Positions 38,601 through 47,347 of a stretch of 64,000 nt of DNA are shown here, piece by piece. The notes under the pieces are model-generated. The model saw only the letters and a program-made list of their open reading frames with translations. It was not told where the DNA came from and did no database searches. Each line of letters begins with the position of its first letter. Within the stretch, counting starts at the first letter, position 1. Location: positions 4,630,001 through 4,694,000 of the forward strand of contig NZ_VFNX01000001.1 of assembly GCF_006715785.1 (NCBI RefSeq), read 5' to 3'. Source of the stretch: Streptomyces puniciscabiei (GTDB lineage Bacteria; Actinomycetota; Actinomycetes; Streptomycetales; Streptomycetaceae). The position numbers and the translations under genes are program-made.

Positions 38601-40049
38601 GGCGGTTCGCTGGTGATCGACCGGACCGAGGCGATGGTCGTCATCGACGTCAACACCGGCAAGTTCACCGGCCAGGGCGGAAACCTGGAGGAGACGGTCA
38701 CCAGGAACAACCTGGAGGCGGCCGAGGAGATCGTGCGCCAGCTGCGGCTGCGCGACCTCGGCGGCATCATCGTGATCGACTTCATCGACATGGTCCTGGA
38801 GTCCAACCGCGACCTGGTGCTGCGCCGCCTGCTGGAGTGCCTGGGCCGCGACCGTACGAAGCACCAGGTGGCCGAGGTGACCTCGCTGGGCCTGGTGCAG
38901 ATGACCCGCAAGCGGGTCGGCCAGGGTCTGCTGGAGTCGTTCTCGGAGACCTGCGTCCACTGCAACGGCCGCGGTGTCATCGTGCACATGGAGCAGCCGG
39001 TGTCCGCCGGCGGCGGTGGCGGCAAGCGCAAGAAGCGCGGCCGTGGTGCCGACGCCCAGGAGCACGTGCACGAGACCGCCGCGGTGGCCGTGGAGACCGG
39101 TGAGGCCGTCGAGCCCGAGGTGGAGACCGCCGTCGAGGTGGCCGCCGAGGCCGCCGAGCCCGTCGCGCTCCCCGCTCCCGAGTTCGCGCCGGACGAGGAG
39201 CTGTACAGCAGCGTCGCCGAGGCGGAGGCGGCGGCCACCCGTGGCCGTACGCGGCGCCGGGCGAGCCGCCGGGCTTCGGCTCCGGCGGGCGCGCCGAAGG
39301 CGGAGGCCCGTCGCGAACGGGTCGCGCAGGCGCTGAAGACCGAGGCCGCCGTGGCCGCCGAGGCGCCGACCGCGCAGGACGTCACCGCCGAGGAGGCGGC
39401 GGCGCGCCCGGTGCGTCCGGAGCCGGCCGCCGAGGCCCTGGCCGAGCCTTCGGCCGTCGAGGACCAGGTGGTCCCGGCGCCGCAGGCCGAGGCGGCCGAG
39501 GAGGCCGCGCCCAAGGGCCGTACGCGCCGCCGTGCGACCCGGAAGGTGTCCGCGCCGGCCGGTTCCCCGGCGGGTGCGGAGGCGGCCGTGGTGACGGTGC
39601 CCGAGACCGCGCCCGAGGCTCCTGCCGTAGAGGCCCCGGCTCCGGCTCCGGTCGCCGTCGAGGCGGCGCCCGAGTCCGCCGAGAGCGCCGCCCCGGCCCG
39701 TCCGCGCCGTCGTGCCGTGCGCAAGGTCGGTGCGCCGACCGCGTCCGAGGAGGCCGCCGTCGTGGTCGTCCCGTCGGCCGCGGGGGAGGAGGCCCCGGCC
39801 GGCGACGTCACCGCCGAGGAGGTGGCCGAGGTGACCGCACCGGCCAAGAAGGCGGCCCGCAAGACCGCCAAGAAGGCCACGGCGAAGAAGGCCGCCGCCA
39901 AGAAGACCGTGGCGAAGAAGACCGCGGCCAAGAAGACGGCCGCCAAGAAGACCACGGCCAAGAAGGCGGCCAAGACGGCCGCCGCGAAGTCGACGGCGAA
40001 GAAGACCACCACGGTCTCCGCTGCCGGAGACGCCACCGACGAGGGCTGA
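35643..40049 (+). CDS. rne: Rne/Rng family ribonuclease (RNase E/G, RNase ES)
   Basis: Endoribonuclease for RNA processing and turnover, 1468 aa from ATG 35643 (MLEPTEPNEGSELNTPSD). The catalytic core sits in the middle, as known for Streptomyces RNase ES: S1 domain (YVGNVYLGKVQNVLPSMEAA, about residues 735-800), the DNase I-like site with Asp in MVVIDVNTGKFTGQG and IIVIDFIDM, and a zinc-link ETCVHCNGRG. The ~650-residue N-terminal and ~350-residue C-terminal arms are low complexity: repeats of RRRATRRASAPAGAPASAE type, acidic Glu/Ala runs, Arg clusters, and an H1-like Lys/Ala tail (AKKTAAKKTAAKKTTAKKA). Arms likely bind RNA and degradosome partners. Confidence 0.93.
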   Translation: MLEPTEPNEGSELNTPSDTLPPRRRRRAASRPAGPPAAAEAPAEVTVPAIPAAESAEEVLDATEAAEAIEAEGAEVAVEAVEAEEAGALSAGAEAEEVAPAAPASAAEEAAPAARPRRRATRRASAPAGAPASAEAAGTVETVVPAAAAGTEEPAAVAEGGEVVSGEEAAPRRVRRRATRSVSAPTGAAAAAEATGGAEAAVSGEAVEAPAAEGAAPAEEAAPAARPRRRATRRASAPAGAPASAESVETVVPATAASAAAEPEKAGEQPAVEEAAPAARPRRRATRRAAAPAGAPKASEQAAAAAPAATESAEAPAAAAETPAAEVAAAEVSGAAEEATPRRTRRRATRRAAAPAGAPTAAEPAAAETPAEPVAAAEAGQPAPAAQAPQTPAEEAPVEEAAPRRTRRRAVRPVFGFSEPAQPTRPAPAAESEEPEAEAEARRRPARPAVAVFQAPVFTEPRFQTPERAAAEAAAGSAEAEEPEEYAEERAEAGARRRRRRRGAAAEETRAVEAAAEEEEPAEAVAEGEETEEAEEAEEAEEAEETEGAEGFEEAGSRRRRRRGGRRRRRGEAAEGEGAEAEAEELAAEQAAQDAEDTAEQEEEDAEEAHEEAGGSSAGSRRRRRRRRRAGDTTVDTEPGEGDPERTVVKVREPRKPAEPSDEVQSIKGSTRLEAKKQRRREGREQGRRRVPIITEAEFLARREAVERVMVVRQHGERTQIGVLEDGVLVEHYVNKEQSTSYVGNVYLGKVQNVLPSMEAAFIDIGKGRNAVLYAGEVNFEALGMANGPRRIESALKSGQSVLVQVTKDPIGHKGARLTSQVSLPGRYLVYVPEGSMTGISRKLPDTERARLKTILKKIVPEDAGVIVRTAAEGASEDELRRDVERLQAQWEDIQKKSKNGNAPTLLYGEPDMTVRVVRDIFNEDFSKVIVSGDDAWETIHGYVSHVAPDLAARLSKWTSEVDVFATYRIDEQLAKALDRKVWLPSGGSLVIDRTEAMVVIDVNTGKFTGQGGNLEETVTRNNLEAAEEIVRQLRLRDLGGIIVIDFIDMVLESNRDLVLRRLLECLGRDRTKHQVAEVTSLGLVQMTRKRVGQGLLESFSETCVHCNGRGVIVHMEQPVSAGGGGGKRKKRGRGADAQEHVHETAAVAVETGEAVEPEVETAVEVAAEAAEPVALPAPEFAPDEELYSSVAEAEAAATRGRTRRRASRRASAPAGAPKAEARRERVAQALKTEAAVAAEAPTAQDVTAEEAAARPVRPEPAAEALAEPSAVEDQVVPAPQAEAAEEAAPKGRTRRRATRKVSAPAGSPAGAEAAVVTVPETAPEAPAVEAPAPAPVAVEAAPESAESAAPARPRRRAVRKVGAPTASEEAAVVVVPSAAGEEAPAGDVTAEEVAEVTAPAKKAARKTAKKATAKKAAAKKTVAKKTAAKKTAAKKTTAKKAAKTAAAKSTAKKTTTVSAAGDATDEG

Positions 40050-40057
40050 CGCCCGTG

Positions 40058-40090
40058 GTGTGGGGCCGGTCGGCGTGACCGGCCCCACAC
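40058..40090 (+). terminator. terminator after RNase E/G gene
   Basis: Perfect 14-bp stem (gtgtggggccggtc / gaccggccccacac) with 5-base loop, 8 bp after the stop at 40049. It isolates the rplU operon. Confidence 0.85.
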
Positions 40091-40104
40091 CCGGCGGGCC
40101 CGGT

Positions 40105-40134
40105 TTGACCCCCCAGGTCGTGGCCCCGTAACCT
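40105..40134 (+). promoter_or_regulatory. vegetative-type promoter of rplU-rpmA
   Basis: TTGACC (40105-40110) and TAACCT (40129-40134) separated by 18 bp, close to the HrdB-type consensus. It predicts a start near 40141 and a leader of about 140 nt before the rplU GTG. The leader begins with a hairpin (ggcgtgt-ccactg-acacgcc, about 40142-40161). Confidence 0.6.
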
Positions 40135-40279
40135 TGACCGTCGGCGTGTCCACTGACACGCCACATCCCCGTAAACCTCTTCCTCCCGGACGCATGGCGG
40201 GCCGGGAGAGGTCGTCCATGGTGTTTCTGGGCGGCTGGCCTGCGGGGGTGCCGTTTCTTCGAGCGAAAGAGAGATCCGC

Positions 40280-40600
40280 GTGTACGCCATCGTGCGCAGC
40301 GGTGGTCGCCAGCACAAGGTTGCTGTCGGCGACATCGTTGAGGTTGACAAGATTTCCACCGCCAAGGTTGGCGACACGGTCGAGCTCTCGACCCTGCTCG
40401 TTGTCGACGGCGACTCCGTGACCAGCGACCCGTGGGTGCTGGCCGGCATCAAGGTCCAGGCCGAGGTCGTGGACCACCACAAGGGCCAGAAGATCGACAT
40501 TCTGCGCTACAAGAACAAGACCGGCTACCGCCGTCGGCAGGGCCACCGCCAGCAGTACACGGCGATCAAGGTCACGTCGATCCCCACGGCTGCGAAGTAA
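40280..40600 (+). CDS. rplU: 50S ribosomal protein L21
   Basis: Structural ribosomal protein that binds 23S rRNA, 106 aa ([20 protein letters not shown] to [10 protein letters not shown]), full-length with the C-terminal [20 protein letters not shown] signature. GTG start at 40280 with agagagat upstream. Followed 14 bp later by rpmA. The 140-nt leader could mediate autoregulation, but no known leader motif was recognised. Confidence 0.98.
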   Translation: MYAIVRSGGRQHKVAVGDIVEVDKISTAKVGDTVELSTLLVVDGDSVTSDPWVLAGIKVQAEVVDHHKGQKIDILRYKNKTGYRRRQGHRQQYTAIKVTSIPTAAK

Positions 40601-40614
40601 GGGACTGAGGAGAA

Positions 40615-40869
40615 ATGGCACACAAGAAGGGCGCATCGTCCACCCGGAACGGTCGCGACTCCAACGCCCAGCGGCTCGGCGTGAAGCGCTTCGGCGGTCA
40701 GGTCGTCAACGCGGGTGAGATCCTGGTCCGCCAGCGCGGCACCCACTTCCACCCCGGCGCCGGTGTCGGCCGTGGCGGCGACGACACGCTGTTCGCCCTG
40801 CAGGCCGGTGCGGTGGAGTTCGGTACCCACCGCGGCCGCAAGGTCGTGAACGTCGTTCCGGTCGCCTGA
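40615..40869 (+). CDS. rpmA: 50S ribosomal protein L27
   Basis: L27 lies near the peptidyl-transferase centre. 84 aa, [20 protein letters not shown]; like other actinobacterial L27 it has the free MAHKKGA N-terminus without a prepeptide. Ribosome binding site gaggag 7 bp before ATG. Operon with rplU. Confidence 0.98.
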   Translation: MAHKKGASSTRNGRDSNAQRLGVKRFGGQVVNAGEILVRQRGTHFHPGAGVGRGGDDTLFALQAGAVEFGTHRGRKVVNVVPVA

Positions 40870-40905
40870 GTCGCCTGATACAGGGCTCAGACCGAACGTT
40901 TCGCG

Positions 40906-40945
40906 AGGCGGACCTCACTTCCCGGTCGGGAAGGCGGGTCCGCCT
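40906..40945 (+). terminator. nested hairpin terminator/attenuator between rpmA and obg
   Basis: Outer arms aggcggacc / ggtccgcct (40906-40914, 40937-40945) enclose inner arms cttccc / gggaag (40918-40923, 40928-40933). It lies 37 bp after the rpmA stop and 51 bp before obg; partial termination would lower obg expression relative to the ribosomal genes. Confidence 0.7.
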
Positions 40946-40995
40946 TTCGCGTGTTGACATAGGCAATACCCATGATTTTCTGGAGGCACTGAACC

Positions 40996-42444
40996 ATGAC
41001 CACCTTCGTGGACCGCGTCGAACTGCATGTCGCCGCGGGTAACGGAGGCCACGGCTGTGCCTCCGTCCACCGTGAGAAGTTCAAGCCGCTCGGTGGCCCC
41101 GACGGCGGCAACGGCGGGCGGGGCGGTGACGTCATCCTGACCGTCGACCAGTCCGTCACCACGTTGCTCGACTACCACCACTCCCCGCACCGCAAGGCCA
41201 CCAACGGCAAGCCCGGCGAGGGCGGCAACCGCTCCGGCAAGGACGGCCAGGACCTGATCCTGCCGGTGCCGGACGGCACGGTCGTGCTGGACAAGGCGGG
41301 CAACGTGCTCGCCGACCTGGTCGGCCACGGCACGTCGTACATCGCCGCGCAGGGCGGCCGCGGCGGCCTCGGCAACGCGGCGCTGGCCTCCGCCCGGCGC
41401 AAGGCGCCCGGCTTCGCGCTGCTCGGCGAGCCCGGGGACCTGCACGACATCGTCCTGGAGCTGAAGACCGTCGCCGACGTGGCGCTGGTCGGCTATCCGA
41501 GCGCCGGCAAGTCCTCGCTGATCTCCGTGCTCAGCGCGGCGAAGCCGAAGATCGCGGACTATCCGTTCACCACGCTCGTCCCGAACCTCGGTGTCGTCAC
41601 CGCCGGCTCCACCGTCTACACCATCGCCGACGTGCCGGGTCTGATCCCGGGCGCCAGCCAGGGCAAGGGCCTGGGCCTGGAGTTCCTGCGCCACGTGGAG
41701 CGGTGCAGCGTGCTGGTGCACGTGCTGGACACCGCGACCCTGGAGTCCGACCGCGACCCGGTCTCCGACCTCGACATCATCGAGGCCGAGCTGCGGGAGT
41801 ACGGCGGCCTGGACAACCGGCCCCGGATCGTCGTCCTGAACAAGGTCGACGTGCCCGACGGCAAGGACCTCGCCGAGATGGTCCGGCCCGACCTGGAGGC
41901 CCGCGGCTACCGCGTCTTCGAGGTGTCGGCCGTCGCCCACATCGGGCTGAAGGAGCTGTCGTACGCGCTGGGCGATCTGGTCGCCAGGGCGCGCGCCGCG
42001 AAGCCGAAGGAGGAGGCGACCCGGATCGTCATCCGGCCCCAGGCCGTGGACGACGCCGGCTTCACCGTCACCCGCGAGGAGGTCGGCGGCGAGCCGCTGT
42101 TCCGGGTGCGCGGCGAGAAGCCCGAGCGCTGGGTCCGCCAGACCGACTTCAACAACGACGAGGCCGTCGGCTACCTCGCCGACCGGCTCAACCGCCTCGG
42201 TGTCGAGGAGCAGCTGATGAAGGCGGGCGCCCGGTCCGGCGACGGCGTCGCCATCGGTCCCGAGGAGAACGCGGTCGTCTTCGACTGGGAGCCGACGGTC
42301 ATGGCCGGCGCGGAGATGCTGGGCCGCCGCGGTGAGGACCACCGCTTCGACGCGCAGCGGCCTGCGGCGCAGCGCCGCCGGGACAAGCAGGCGGAGCGGG
42401 ACGAGGCCCTCCGGGAGTACGACGAGTTCGACCCCTTCGAGTAG
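40996..42444 (+). CDS. obg: GTPase Obg/CgtA
   Basis: Essential ribosome-associated GTPase, linked in Streptomyces to the onset of sporulation. 482 aa with the Gly-rich Obg fold ([20 protein letters not shown], residues ~12-31), the G domain (P-loop [24 protein letters not shown]) and a C-terminal OCT domain ([15 protein letters not shown]). ATG start preceded by ggagg. Nearest downstream element is a terminator-like hairpin. Confidence 0.97.
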   Translation: MTTFVDRVELHVAAGNGGHGCASVHREKFKPLGGPDGGNGGRGGDVILTVDQSVTTLLDYHHSPHRKATNGKPGEGGNRSGKDGQDLILPVPDGTVVLDKAGNVLADLVGHGTSYIAAQGGRGGLGNAALASARRKAPGFALLGEPGDLHDIVLELKTVADVALVGYPSAGKSSLISVLSAAKPKIADYPFTTLVPNLGVVTAGSTVYTIADVPGLIPGASQGKGLGLEFLRHVERCSVLVHVLDTATLESDRDPVSDLDIIEAELREYGGLDNRPRIVVLNKVDVPDGKDLAEMVRPDLEARGYRVFEVSAVAHIGLKELSYALGDLVARARAAKPKEEATRIVIRPQAVDDAGFTVTREEVGGEPLFRVRGEKPERWVRQTDFNNDEAVGYLADRLNRLGVEEQLMKAGARSGDGVAIGPEENAVVFDWEPTVMAGAEMLGRRGEDHRFDAQRPAAQRRRDKQAERDEALREYDEFDPFE

Positions 42445-42467
42445 GGATCGGTCTGCCGTCGTCGCCG

Positions 42468-42489
42468 CCTGGGGGCTGCCGCCCCCAGG
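42468..42489 (+). terminator. terminator after obg
   Basis: Perfect 9-bp stem cctgggggc / gcccccagg with a tgcc loop, 23 bp after the obg stop. The rest of the 282-bp gap up to 42726 contains no gene. Confidence 0.7.
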
Positions 42490-42726
42490 TCCCCGCTTCG
42501 GCCTGGACGGCCTCGTCCTCACACGCCTTCGGCCGGTAACCGGCCCTTCGTCCCGTTGCGGTACGAGGGATTTCCGGAGTTTCCCGGAGATTTCCCCGTG
42601 CCGCGACGGTCTTCTGTTGTCTGCTCACTTGCCATGCCCGCGATGGGATGCGTTCAGCGTGCTGACCGCCCGGCGGTAAAGGTTGCCCCATGTCCGAAGA
42701 GGCCACCGTGGCAAGGGAGTCAGCGC

Positions 42727-44274
42727 ATGACCGCACCACCGCCCGCCCGCCGCCGCCTTCTCACCGCCGGGGCCGCGGTGCTGGGCGCCGCGGCCTCCGC
42801 CCAGCTGTGGCTGCCGAGCACGGCCCGCGCCGCCGAAACGCCGCTCCCCGAGGAGGTGTTCAGCCTCGGCCTCACCTCCGGCGACCCCCTGCCCGACGGC
42901 TTCGTGCTGTGGACCAGACTCGCGCCCGACCCGCTGAACGGCGGGGGCATGCCCGACGCGATCGTCCCCGTGGAGTGGGAACTGGCCGAGGACGAGCGGT
43001 TCCACCGGACGGTCCGCCGGGGCACCGCGCAGGCCCGGCCCGAACTCGGCCACAGCGTCCACGTGGATGTGCGCGGGCTGCGCCCGGACCGCCCCTACTG
43101 GTACCGCTTCCGGGCCGGCGGCCGCCTCTCGCCCACCGGCCGTACCCGCACCGCGCCGCACCCGCAGCGGAGCGGGGGCTCGCTGCGTGTCGCCCTCGCC
43201 TCCTGCCAGAACTGGCAGCAGGGGTACTTCACGCCGTACGCCGACATGCTCGCCCAGGATCCCGACGTCGTCCTCTTCGTCGGCGACTACATCTACGAGT
43301 CCGGGCCCTCCGCGACCGCCGTGCGCCGGCACGAGGGCGGCGACGAGCCGTACACCCTGGAGCAGTACCGCAACCGGTACGCCCAGTACAGGACCGACCC
43401 CGACCTCGCCGCGATGCACGCGAACGCGCCCTGGGTGGTCACCTTCGACGACCACGAGGTCGACAACGACTGGGCCGGCGAGGTCCCGCAGGACCCGGAC
43501 AAGCAGTCGCACGACGCGTTCACGGCCCGGCTGACGGCGGCCTTCCAGGCGTACTACGAGCACATGCCGGTGCGCGCCTCCGCCATCCCCACGGGTCCGC
43601 ACATCCGGATGTACCGCCGGCTGGAGTTCGGCCGGCTGGCGCGGCTGAACGTCCTGGACACCCGGCAGTTCCGCACCGCCCGGGCGACCACGCAGGAGGG
43701 CGCCGAGGCGCCGTCGGCGACCATGCTCGGCGCCGGGCAGAAACAGTGGCTGCTGGACGGGCTGCACGACTCCCCGGCCCGCTGGAACCTGATCGCCTCG
43801 CAGATCATGATGGCCGAGACCGATCTGCTGCCCGGCGACGGCAAGCTCTGGTACTACGACGCCTGGGACGGCTACCAGGCCGAACGCAACGCCCTGCTGA
43901 AGGAGTTCGCCGGCATCCGCAACCCGGTCGTGCTCAGCGGCGACCGGCACCTGACGGTGATCAGCGACCTCAAGGAGGACTTCGCCGACCCCGGCTCGGA
44001 CGTCGTCGGCGCCGAGTTCGTCGGCACGTCCATCTCCAGCAACGGCGACTAGGACCAGGCCGCCTTCCACGCCCAGTGGGACCCGCTGAAGGCGGACAAC
44101 CCGCACTGGAAGCTGATCGACGCCCACCGCGGCTACCACCTCTTCGACGTCCGCCGCGACTGCATCGACGCCCAGGTCCGCGTCGTCGACACCGTCCTGC
44201 GGCCCGAGGCCACGGCGAGCACGCTGGCCCGGCTGCGGGTGGCGGCCGACGAGCCCGGGGTACGGGTCAGGTGA
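42727..44274 (+). pseudogene. phoD: alkaline phosphatase D (PhoD) family gene interrupted by an in-frame TAG
   Basis: Secreted calcium/iron phosphoesterase family. From ATG 42727 the protein has a Tat signal (ARRRLLTAGAAVLGAAASAQ), a PhoD N-domain and the metal sites VLFVGDYIYESG, VVTFDDHEVDNDW and VVLSGDRHLTVISD. Codon 442 is TAG (44050-44052) after TSISSNGD; the same frame then continues with DQAAFHAQWDPLKADNPHWK and ends normally at 44274 (515 codons). The downstream part is the standard PhoD C-terminus, so this is a point nonsense mutation (GAG to TAG is one base) or a sequencing error. The truncated 441-aa form keeps all visible metal ligands but loses about 73 residues. Confidence 0.85.
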
Positions 44275-44353
44275 GCCGCGCGAGCCCGGGACTCATCGCG
44301 GTCCCAGGCTCCTCTCAGCCTCGCCTCAGGGAGGCTCTTACCGTCCTCTGACC

Positions 44354-45499
44354 ATGGAGACGGCCCGTACGACCCCCGTACCCCTGTTTCCGGGCACCCG
44401 CCTGCTGCACATCGGCCCGCACAAGACCGGCACCACCGCCGTCCAGGGCGCCCTCTTCGAGGCCAGGGACCGCATGCCGGAGTACGGCGTCGCGTTCCCC
44501 GCGCCCACCCGGCATCCCATGGAAGCCGCCCTCGCCGCCTGCGCCCGGCCCGCGATGATGGGCGACACCGTGCCCACCGACCGGCACTGGCGAAGGCTGC
44601 TGGACCAGGTGGCGGCCACCGGCGCGCGCACCTCGGTGATCAGCAGCGAGTTCTTCGCCGACGCTCCCGACGACGAGACCATCGCCCGGATCGTGGAGCA
44701 GCTCGGCGGCGACCGCGTGCGGGTGCTGGTCACGCTGCGTCCCCTGGTGAAGATCATGCCCTCGCAGTGGCAGCAGTACGTGCAGAACGGGCTGCGCATG
44801 GGTTATGCGGACTGGCTGGAGCACACGCTCCGCAAGCCGCCGTACGACAAGCCGAATCCGAGCTTCTGGCACCGGCACCGGCACCACCTGCTGGTCGAGC
44901 GCTGGGCGCGGGCCGTAGGTCCCGAGCGGGTCACCGTGGTCGTGGTGGACGACCGGGACCGCGGCGGTCTGCTGCGCGACTTCGAGGCGCTGCTCGGGCT
45001 GCCGGAGAATCTCCTGAGGCCCGTTCCGGACGCCGCTAATCGCTCTCTTACCCTCGCCGAGACCGAAATGCTGCGGAATCTTAATGTCGAATTCCGCGGT
45101 AATGGACTGCCGGACGAGCTGTATTCCCGTCTGGTCCGCGGCGGCGCCGTGCTGCATATGAAGAACGCGTGCCCGCCCATGCCCGGAGACGTGAAGATCG
45201 TGACCCCGCGCTGGGCGGTGGAGGCGGCGTGTGCGAGCGGTGCCGAATCGGCGGAGCGGATCGCCGGGCCGGGGGTGCGGGTCCTCGGTGATCCGGCCCT
45301 GCTGTCCGCCGTTCCCGAGCAGCCGGAACCGGGGTCCGACGAGCCCCTTCTCGCCCCGGAAGTCGCGGCCCGGGCGCTGTACGGAGCGCTCGCCGCGGCG
45401 GCCGGGCAGGCCTGCGTCCGCAGCGTGCATCAGGCGTCGTCGAAGGAACTCGTGCGGGTGCTCGGGCACCGCTGCCTGAAGCGTCTCGGGCGGCGCTGA
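44354..45499 (+). CDS. sulfotransferase-like protein of the wall glycopolymer locus
   Basis: Protein of 381 aa with the P-loop-like PAPS-binding start RLLHIGPHKTGTTAVQGALF and the 3'-phosphate motif region VISSEFFADAPDDE / RVLVTLRPLVKIMPSQWQQY, typical of distant sulfotransferases encoded in polysaccharide clusters. No signal peptide. It precedes the IspD/SDR gene and so probably modifies the same polymer (inference). ATG start; an A/T-richer stretch around 45030-45110 differs in codon use from the rest. A decoration enzyme is the best guess. Confidence 0.75.
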   Translation: METARTTPVPLFPGTRLLHIGPHKTGTTAVQGALFEARDRMPEYGVAFPAPTRHPMEAALAACARPAMMGDTVPTDRHWRRLLDQVAATGARTSVISSEFFADAPDDETIARIVEQLGGDRVRVLVTLRPLVKIMPSQWQQYVQNGLRMGYADWLEHTLRKPPYDKPNPSFWHRHRHHLLVERWARAVGPERVTVVVVDDRDRGGLLRDFEALLGLPENLLRPVPDAANRSLTLAETEMLRNLNVEFRGNGLPDELYSRLVRGGAVLHMKNACPPMPGDVKIVTPRWAVEAACASGAESAERIAGPGVRVLGDPALLSAVPEQPEPGSDEPLLAPEVAARALYGALAAAAGQACVRSVHQASSKELVRVLGHRCLKRLGRR

Positions 45500-45588
45500 A
45501 CCGGGGCCGTTCGTCATCGTGACGGACTTGTGCACTTACTCACAGCAAATTCACGGGGGTTCGCGCTACGCGAGGGCCAATCACCGGC

Positions 45589-45648
45589 AGTGCAAGGTGA
45601 ATGACAGGTTGCGCTCAGATATGCATGGGGTGTCGCTCACCTTGCACT
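45589..45648 (+). promoter_or_regulatory. 12-bp inverted repeat upstream of the IspD/SDR gene
   Basis: Arms agtgcaaggtga (45589-45600) and tcaccttgcact (45637-45648), perfect complement, 36 bp apart, ending 58 bp before the GTG start. Could be a looped operator, or a transcript hairpin or terminator of the sulfotransferase gene. The interval between arms is AT-rich for this genome (cagatatgcatgggg). Confidence 0.55.
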
Positions 45649-45706
45649 CCCCTTACCTAAAGTGGGAGCATTTCGCAGTTCCCTGTCGCCCCAAGGTAGG
45701 TCACCT

Positions 45707-47203
45707 GTGTCCCAGCACATAGCCAAGCCCCGTACCACCGCAGTGATCCTGGCCGGTGGCACCGGCCAGCGGGTGGGTCTGTCGATCCCCAAGCAGCTGC
45801 TGAAGATCGCCGGCAAGGCAGTCATCGAGCACACTCTGACCACCTTCGAGAACGCCGACTCGATCGACGACGTCATCGTGCTGATGGCGCCGGGCTACGT
45901 CCCGGACGTCGAGAAGATCGTCGCCAAGGCCGGATTCACCAAGGTGAAGAAGATCATCGAGGGCGGCTCGACGCGCAACGAGACCACCGAGCGCGCCATC
46001 TCCGCGCTTCGCGAGGGACTGGCCGAGGGCGAGGACCTCAACGTCCTCTTCCACGACGCCGTACGCCCCCTGCTCTCGCAGCGCGTCATCGACGACTGCG
46101 TGACCGCCCTGGAGCGTTACCAGGCCGTTGACGTGGCCATCCCGTCCGCGGACACCATCATCGTCACCCGCACCCACGGTGAGGACGGCGAGTTCATCAC
46201 CGAGATCCCGGACCGCTCCCGGCTGCGCCGCGGCCAGACCCCGCAGGCCTTCAAGCTGTCCACGATCCGCCGCGCCTACGAGGTCGCCGCAGGTGACCCC
46301 AACTTCCAGGCCACGGACGACTGTTCCGTCGTGCTCAAGTACCTGCCGGACGTGCCGATCCACGTCGTCGCGGGTGACGAGTACAACATGAAGGTGACCC
46401 AGCCGGTCGACGTCTTCATCGCCGACAAGCTGTTCCAGCTCGCCTCCACCGCCGCCCCCGAGCAGGTCGGCGAGGACGCCTACCGCGAACTCCTCAGCGG
46501 CAGGACGGTCGTCATCTTCGGCGGCTCCTACGGCATCGGCAAGGACATCGCCGAACTCGCCGAGTCCTACGGCGCCCACGTCTACGCGCTGGGCCGCTCC
46601 ACCACCGGCACCCACGTGGAGAACCCGGAGGAGGTCGACGACGCGCTGTCCAAGGCGTACGCCGAGACCGGCCGGATCGACTACGTCGTCAACACCGCGG
46701 GCGTGCTGCGCATCGGCAGGCTCGCCGAGACCGACAACGCCACCATCGAGGAGGCGCTGAAGGTCAACTACCTGGCCCCGGTGCAGATCGCCCGTTCGAG
46801 CTACAAGTACCTCGCCGAGTCCAGGGGCCAGCTGCTGCTCTACACCTCCAGCAGCTACACCCGCGGCCGCGCCGAGTACTCGCTGTACTCCTCCACCAAG
46901 GCCGCCATGGTGAACCTCACTCAGGCGCTGTCCGACGAGTGGGCCGGCGACGGCATCCGCGTCAACTGCATCAACCCCGAGCGGACCGCCACCCCGATGC
47001 GCACCAAGGCCTTCGGCCAGGAGCCCGCCGGCACGCTGCTCTCCTCCGAGGCCGTGGCACGCACCTCCCTGGACGTGCTGCTGTCGGAGCTGACCGGCCA
47101 TGTCATCGACGTCCGTCAGCAGGACCCGACGGCGGGCGCCGCCAAGGCCTCCGGGTTCGAGCAGGCGCTGGCCACTGTGCTGGACCGCCAGGACGGCATG
47201 TAA
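45707..47203 (+). CDS. fused IspD-family cytidylyltransferase and SDR (CDP-ribitol-synthase-like)
   Basis: Two-domain enzyme of 498 aa. Residues ~8-235 are an IspD/TarI-type cytidylyltransferase (AVILAGGTGQRVGLSIPKQL, FHDAVRPLLSQRVI). Residues ~265-498 are a short-chain dehydrogenase (VVIFGGSYGIGKDIAELAES, Tyr-x3-Lys in YSLYSSTKAAMVNL). This is the architecture of Haemophilus Bcs1/Acs1, which reduce ribulose-5-P and form CDP-ribitol; TarI-TarJ do the same separately. Here it should supply an activated polyol phosphate to the TagF-like polymerase next door. GTG 45707 follows an aaggtagg site. Confidence 0.88.
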   Translation: MSQHIAKPRTTAVILAGGTGQRVGLSIPKQLLKIAGKAVIEHTLTTFENADSIDDVIVLMAPGYVPDVEKIVAKAGFTKVKKIIEGGSTRNETTERAISALREGLAEGEDLNVLFHDAVRPLLSQRVIDDCVTALERYQAVDVAIPSADTIIVTRTHGEDGEFITEIPDRSRLRRGQTPQAFKLSTIRRAYEVAAGDPNFQATDDCSVVLKYLPDVPIHVVAGDEYNMKVTQPVDVFIADKLFQLASTAAPEQVGEDAYRELLSGRTVVIFGGSYGIGKDIAELAESYGAHVYALGRSTTGTHVENPEEVDDALSKAYAETGRIDYVVNTAGVLRIGRLAETDNATIEEALKVNYLAPVQIARSSYKYLAESRGQLLLYTSSSYTRGRAEYSLYSSTKAAMVNLTQALSDEWAGDGIRVNCINPERTATPMRTKAFGQEPAGTLLSSEAVARTSLDVLLSELTGHVIDVRQQDPTAGAAKASGFEQALATVLDRQDGM

Positions 47204-47229
47204 TAATTCGTCAATAGCTTTTACCGAAT

Positions 47230-47280
47230 TCAGGCCTCTGTCGCCGCTCATTCACCGGGCGTTTGCAGAGGCCTGAATCC
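47230..47280 (+). terminator. 13-bp inverted repeat after IspD/SDR gene
   Basis: attcaggcctctg (47230-47242) and cagaggcctgaat (47268-47280), perfect, loop 25 nt, 26 bp after the stop. It could end or attenuate transcription before the polymerase gene. Confidence 0.65.
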
Positions 47281-47347
47281 GTACATCTCTTACATCTCTC
47301 ACAACATCTAGCGAACCGGCACTCCCCCTCCCAGAGCAGGTTTCTCC

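Noticed and set aside
35112..40166. 1684-codon open frame on the minus strand opposite the RNase E/G gene
   Set aside because: Antisense shadow caused by extreme GC3 and repeats; composed of LGRG/LLG-type low complexity, while the plus strand has clear RNase E catalytic motifs.
40141..40279. L21-type or other riboswitch in the rplU leader
   Set aside because: Only one simple hairpin is visible; no known leader consensus could be matched by eye.
42556..42726. Upstream start of the PhoD frame at 42556
   Set aside because: The region before 42727 lacks a signal and good codons, whereas ATG 42727 gives a typical Tat signal peptide.
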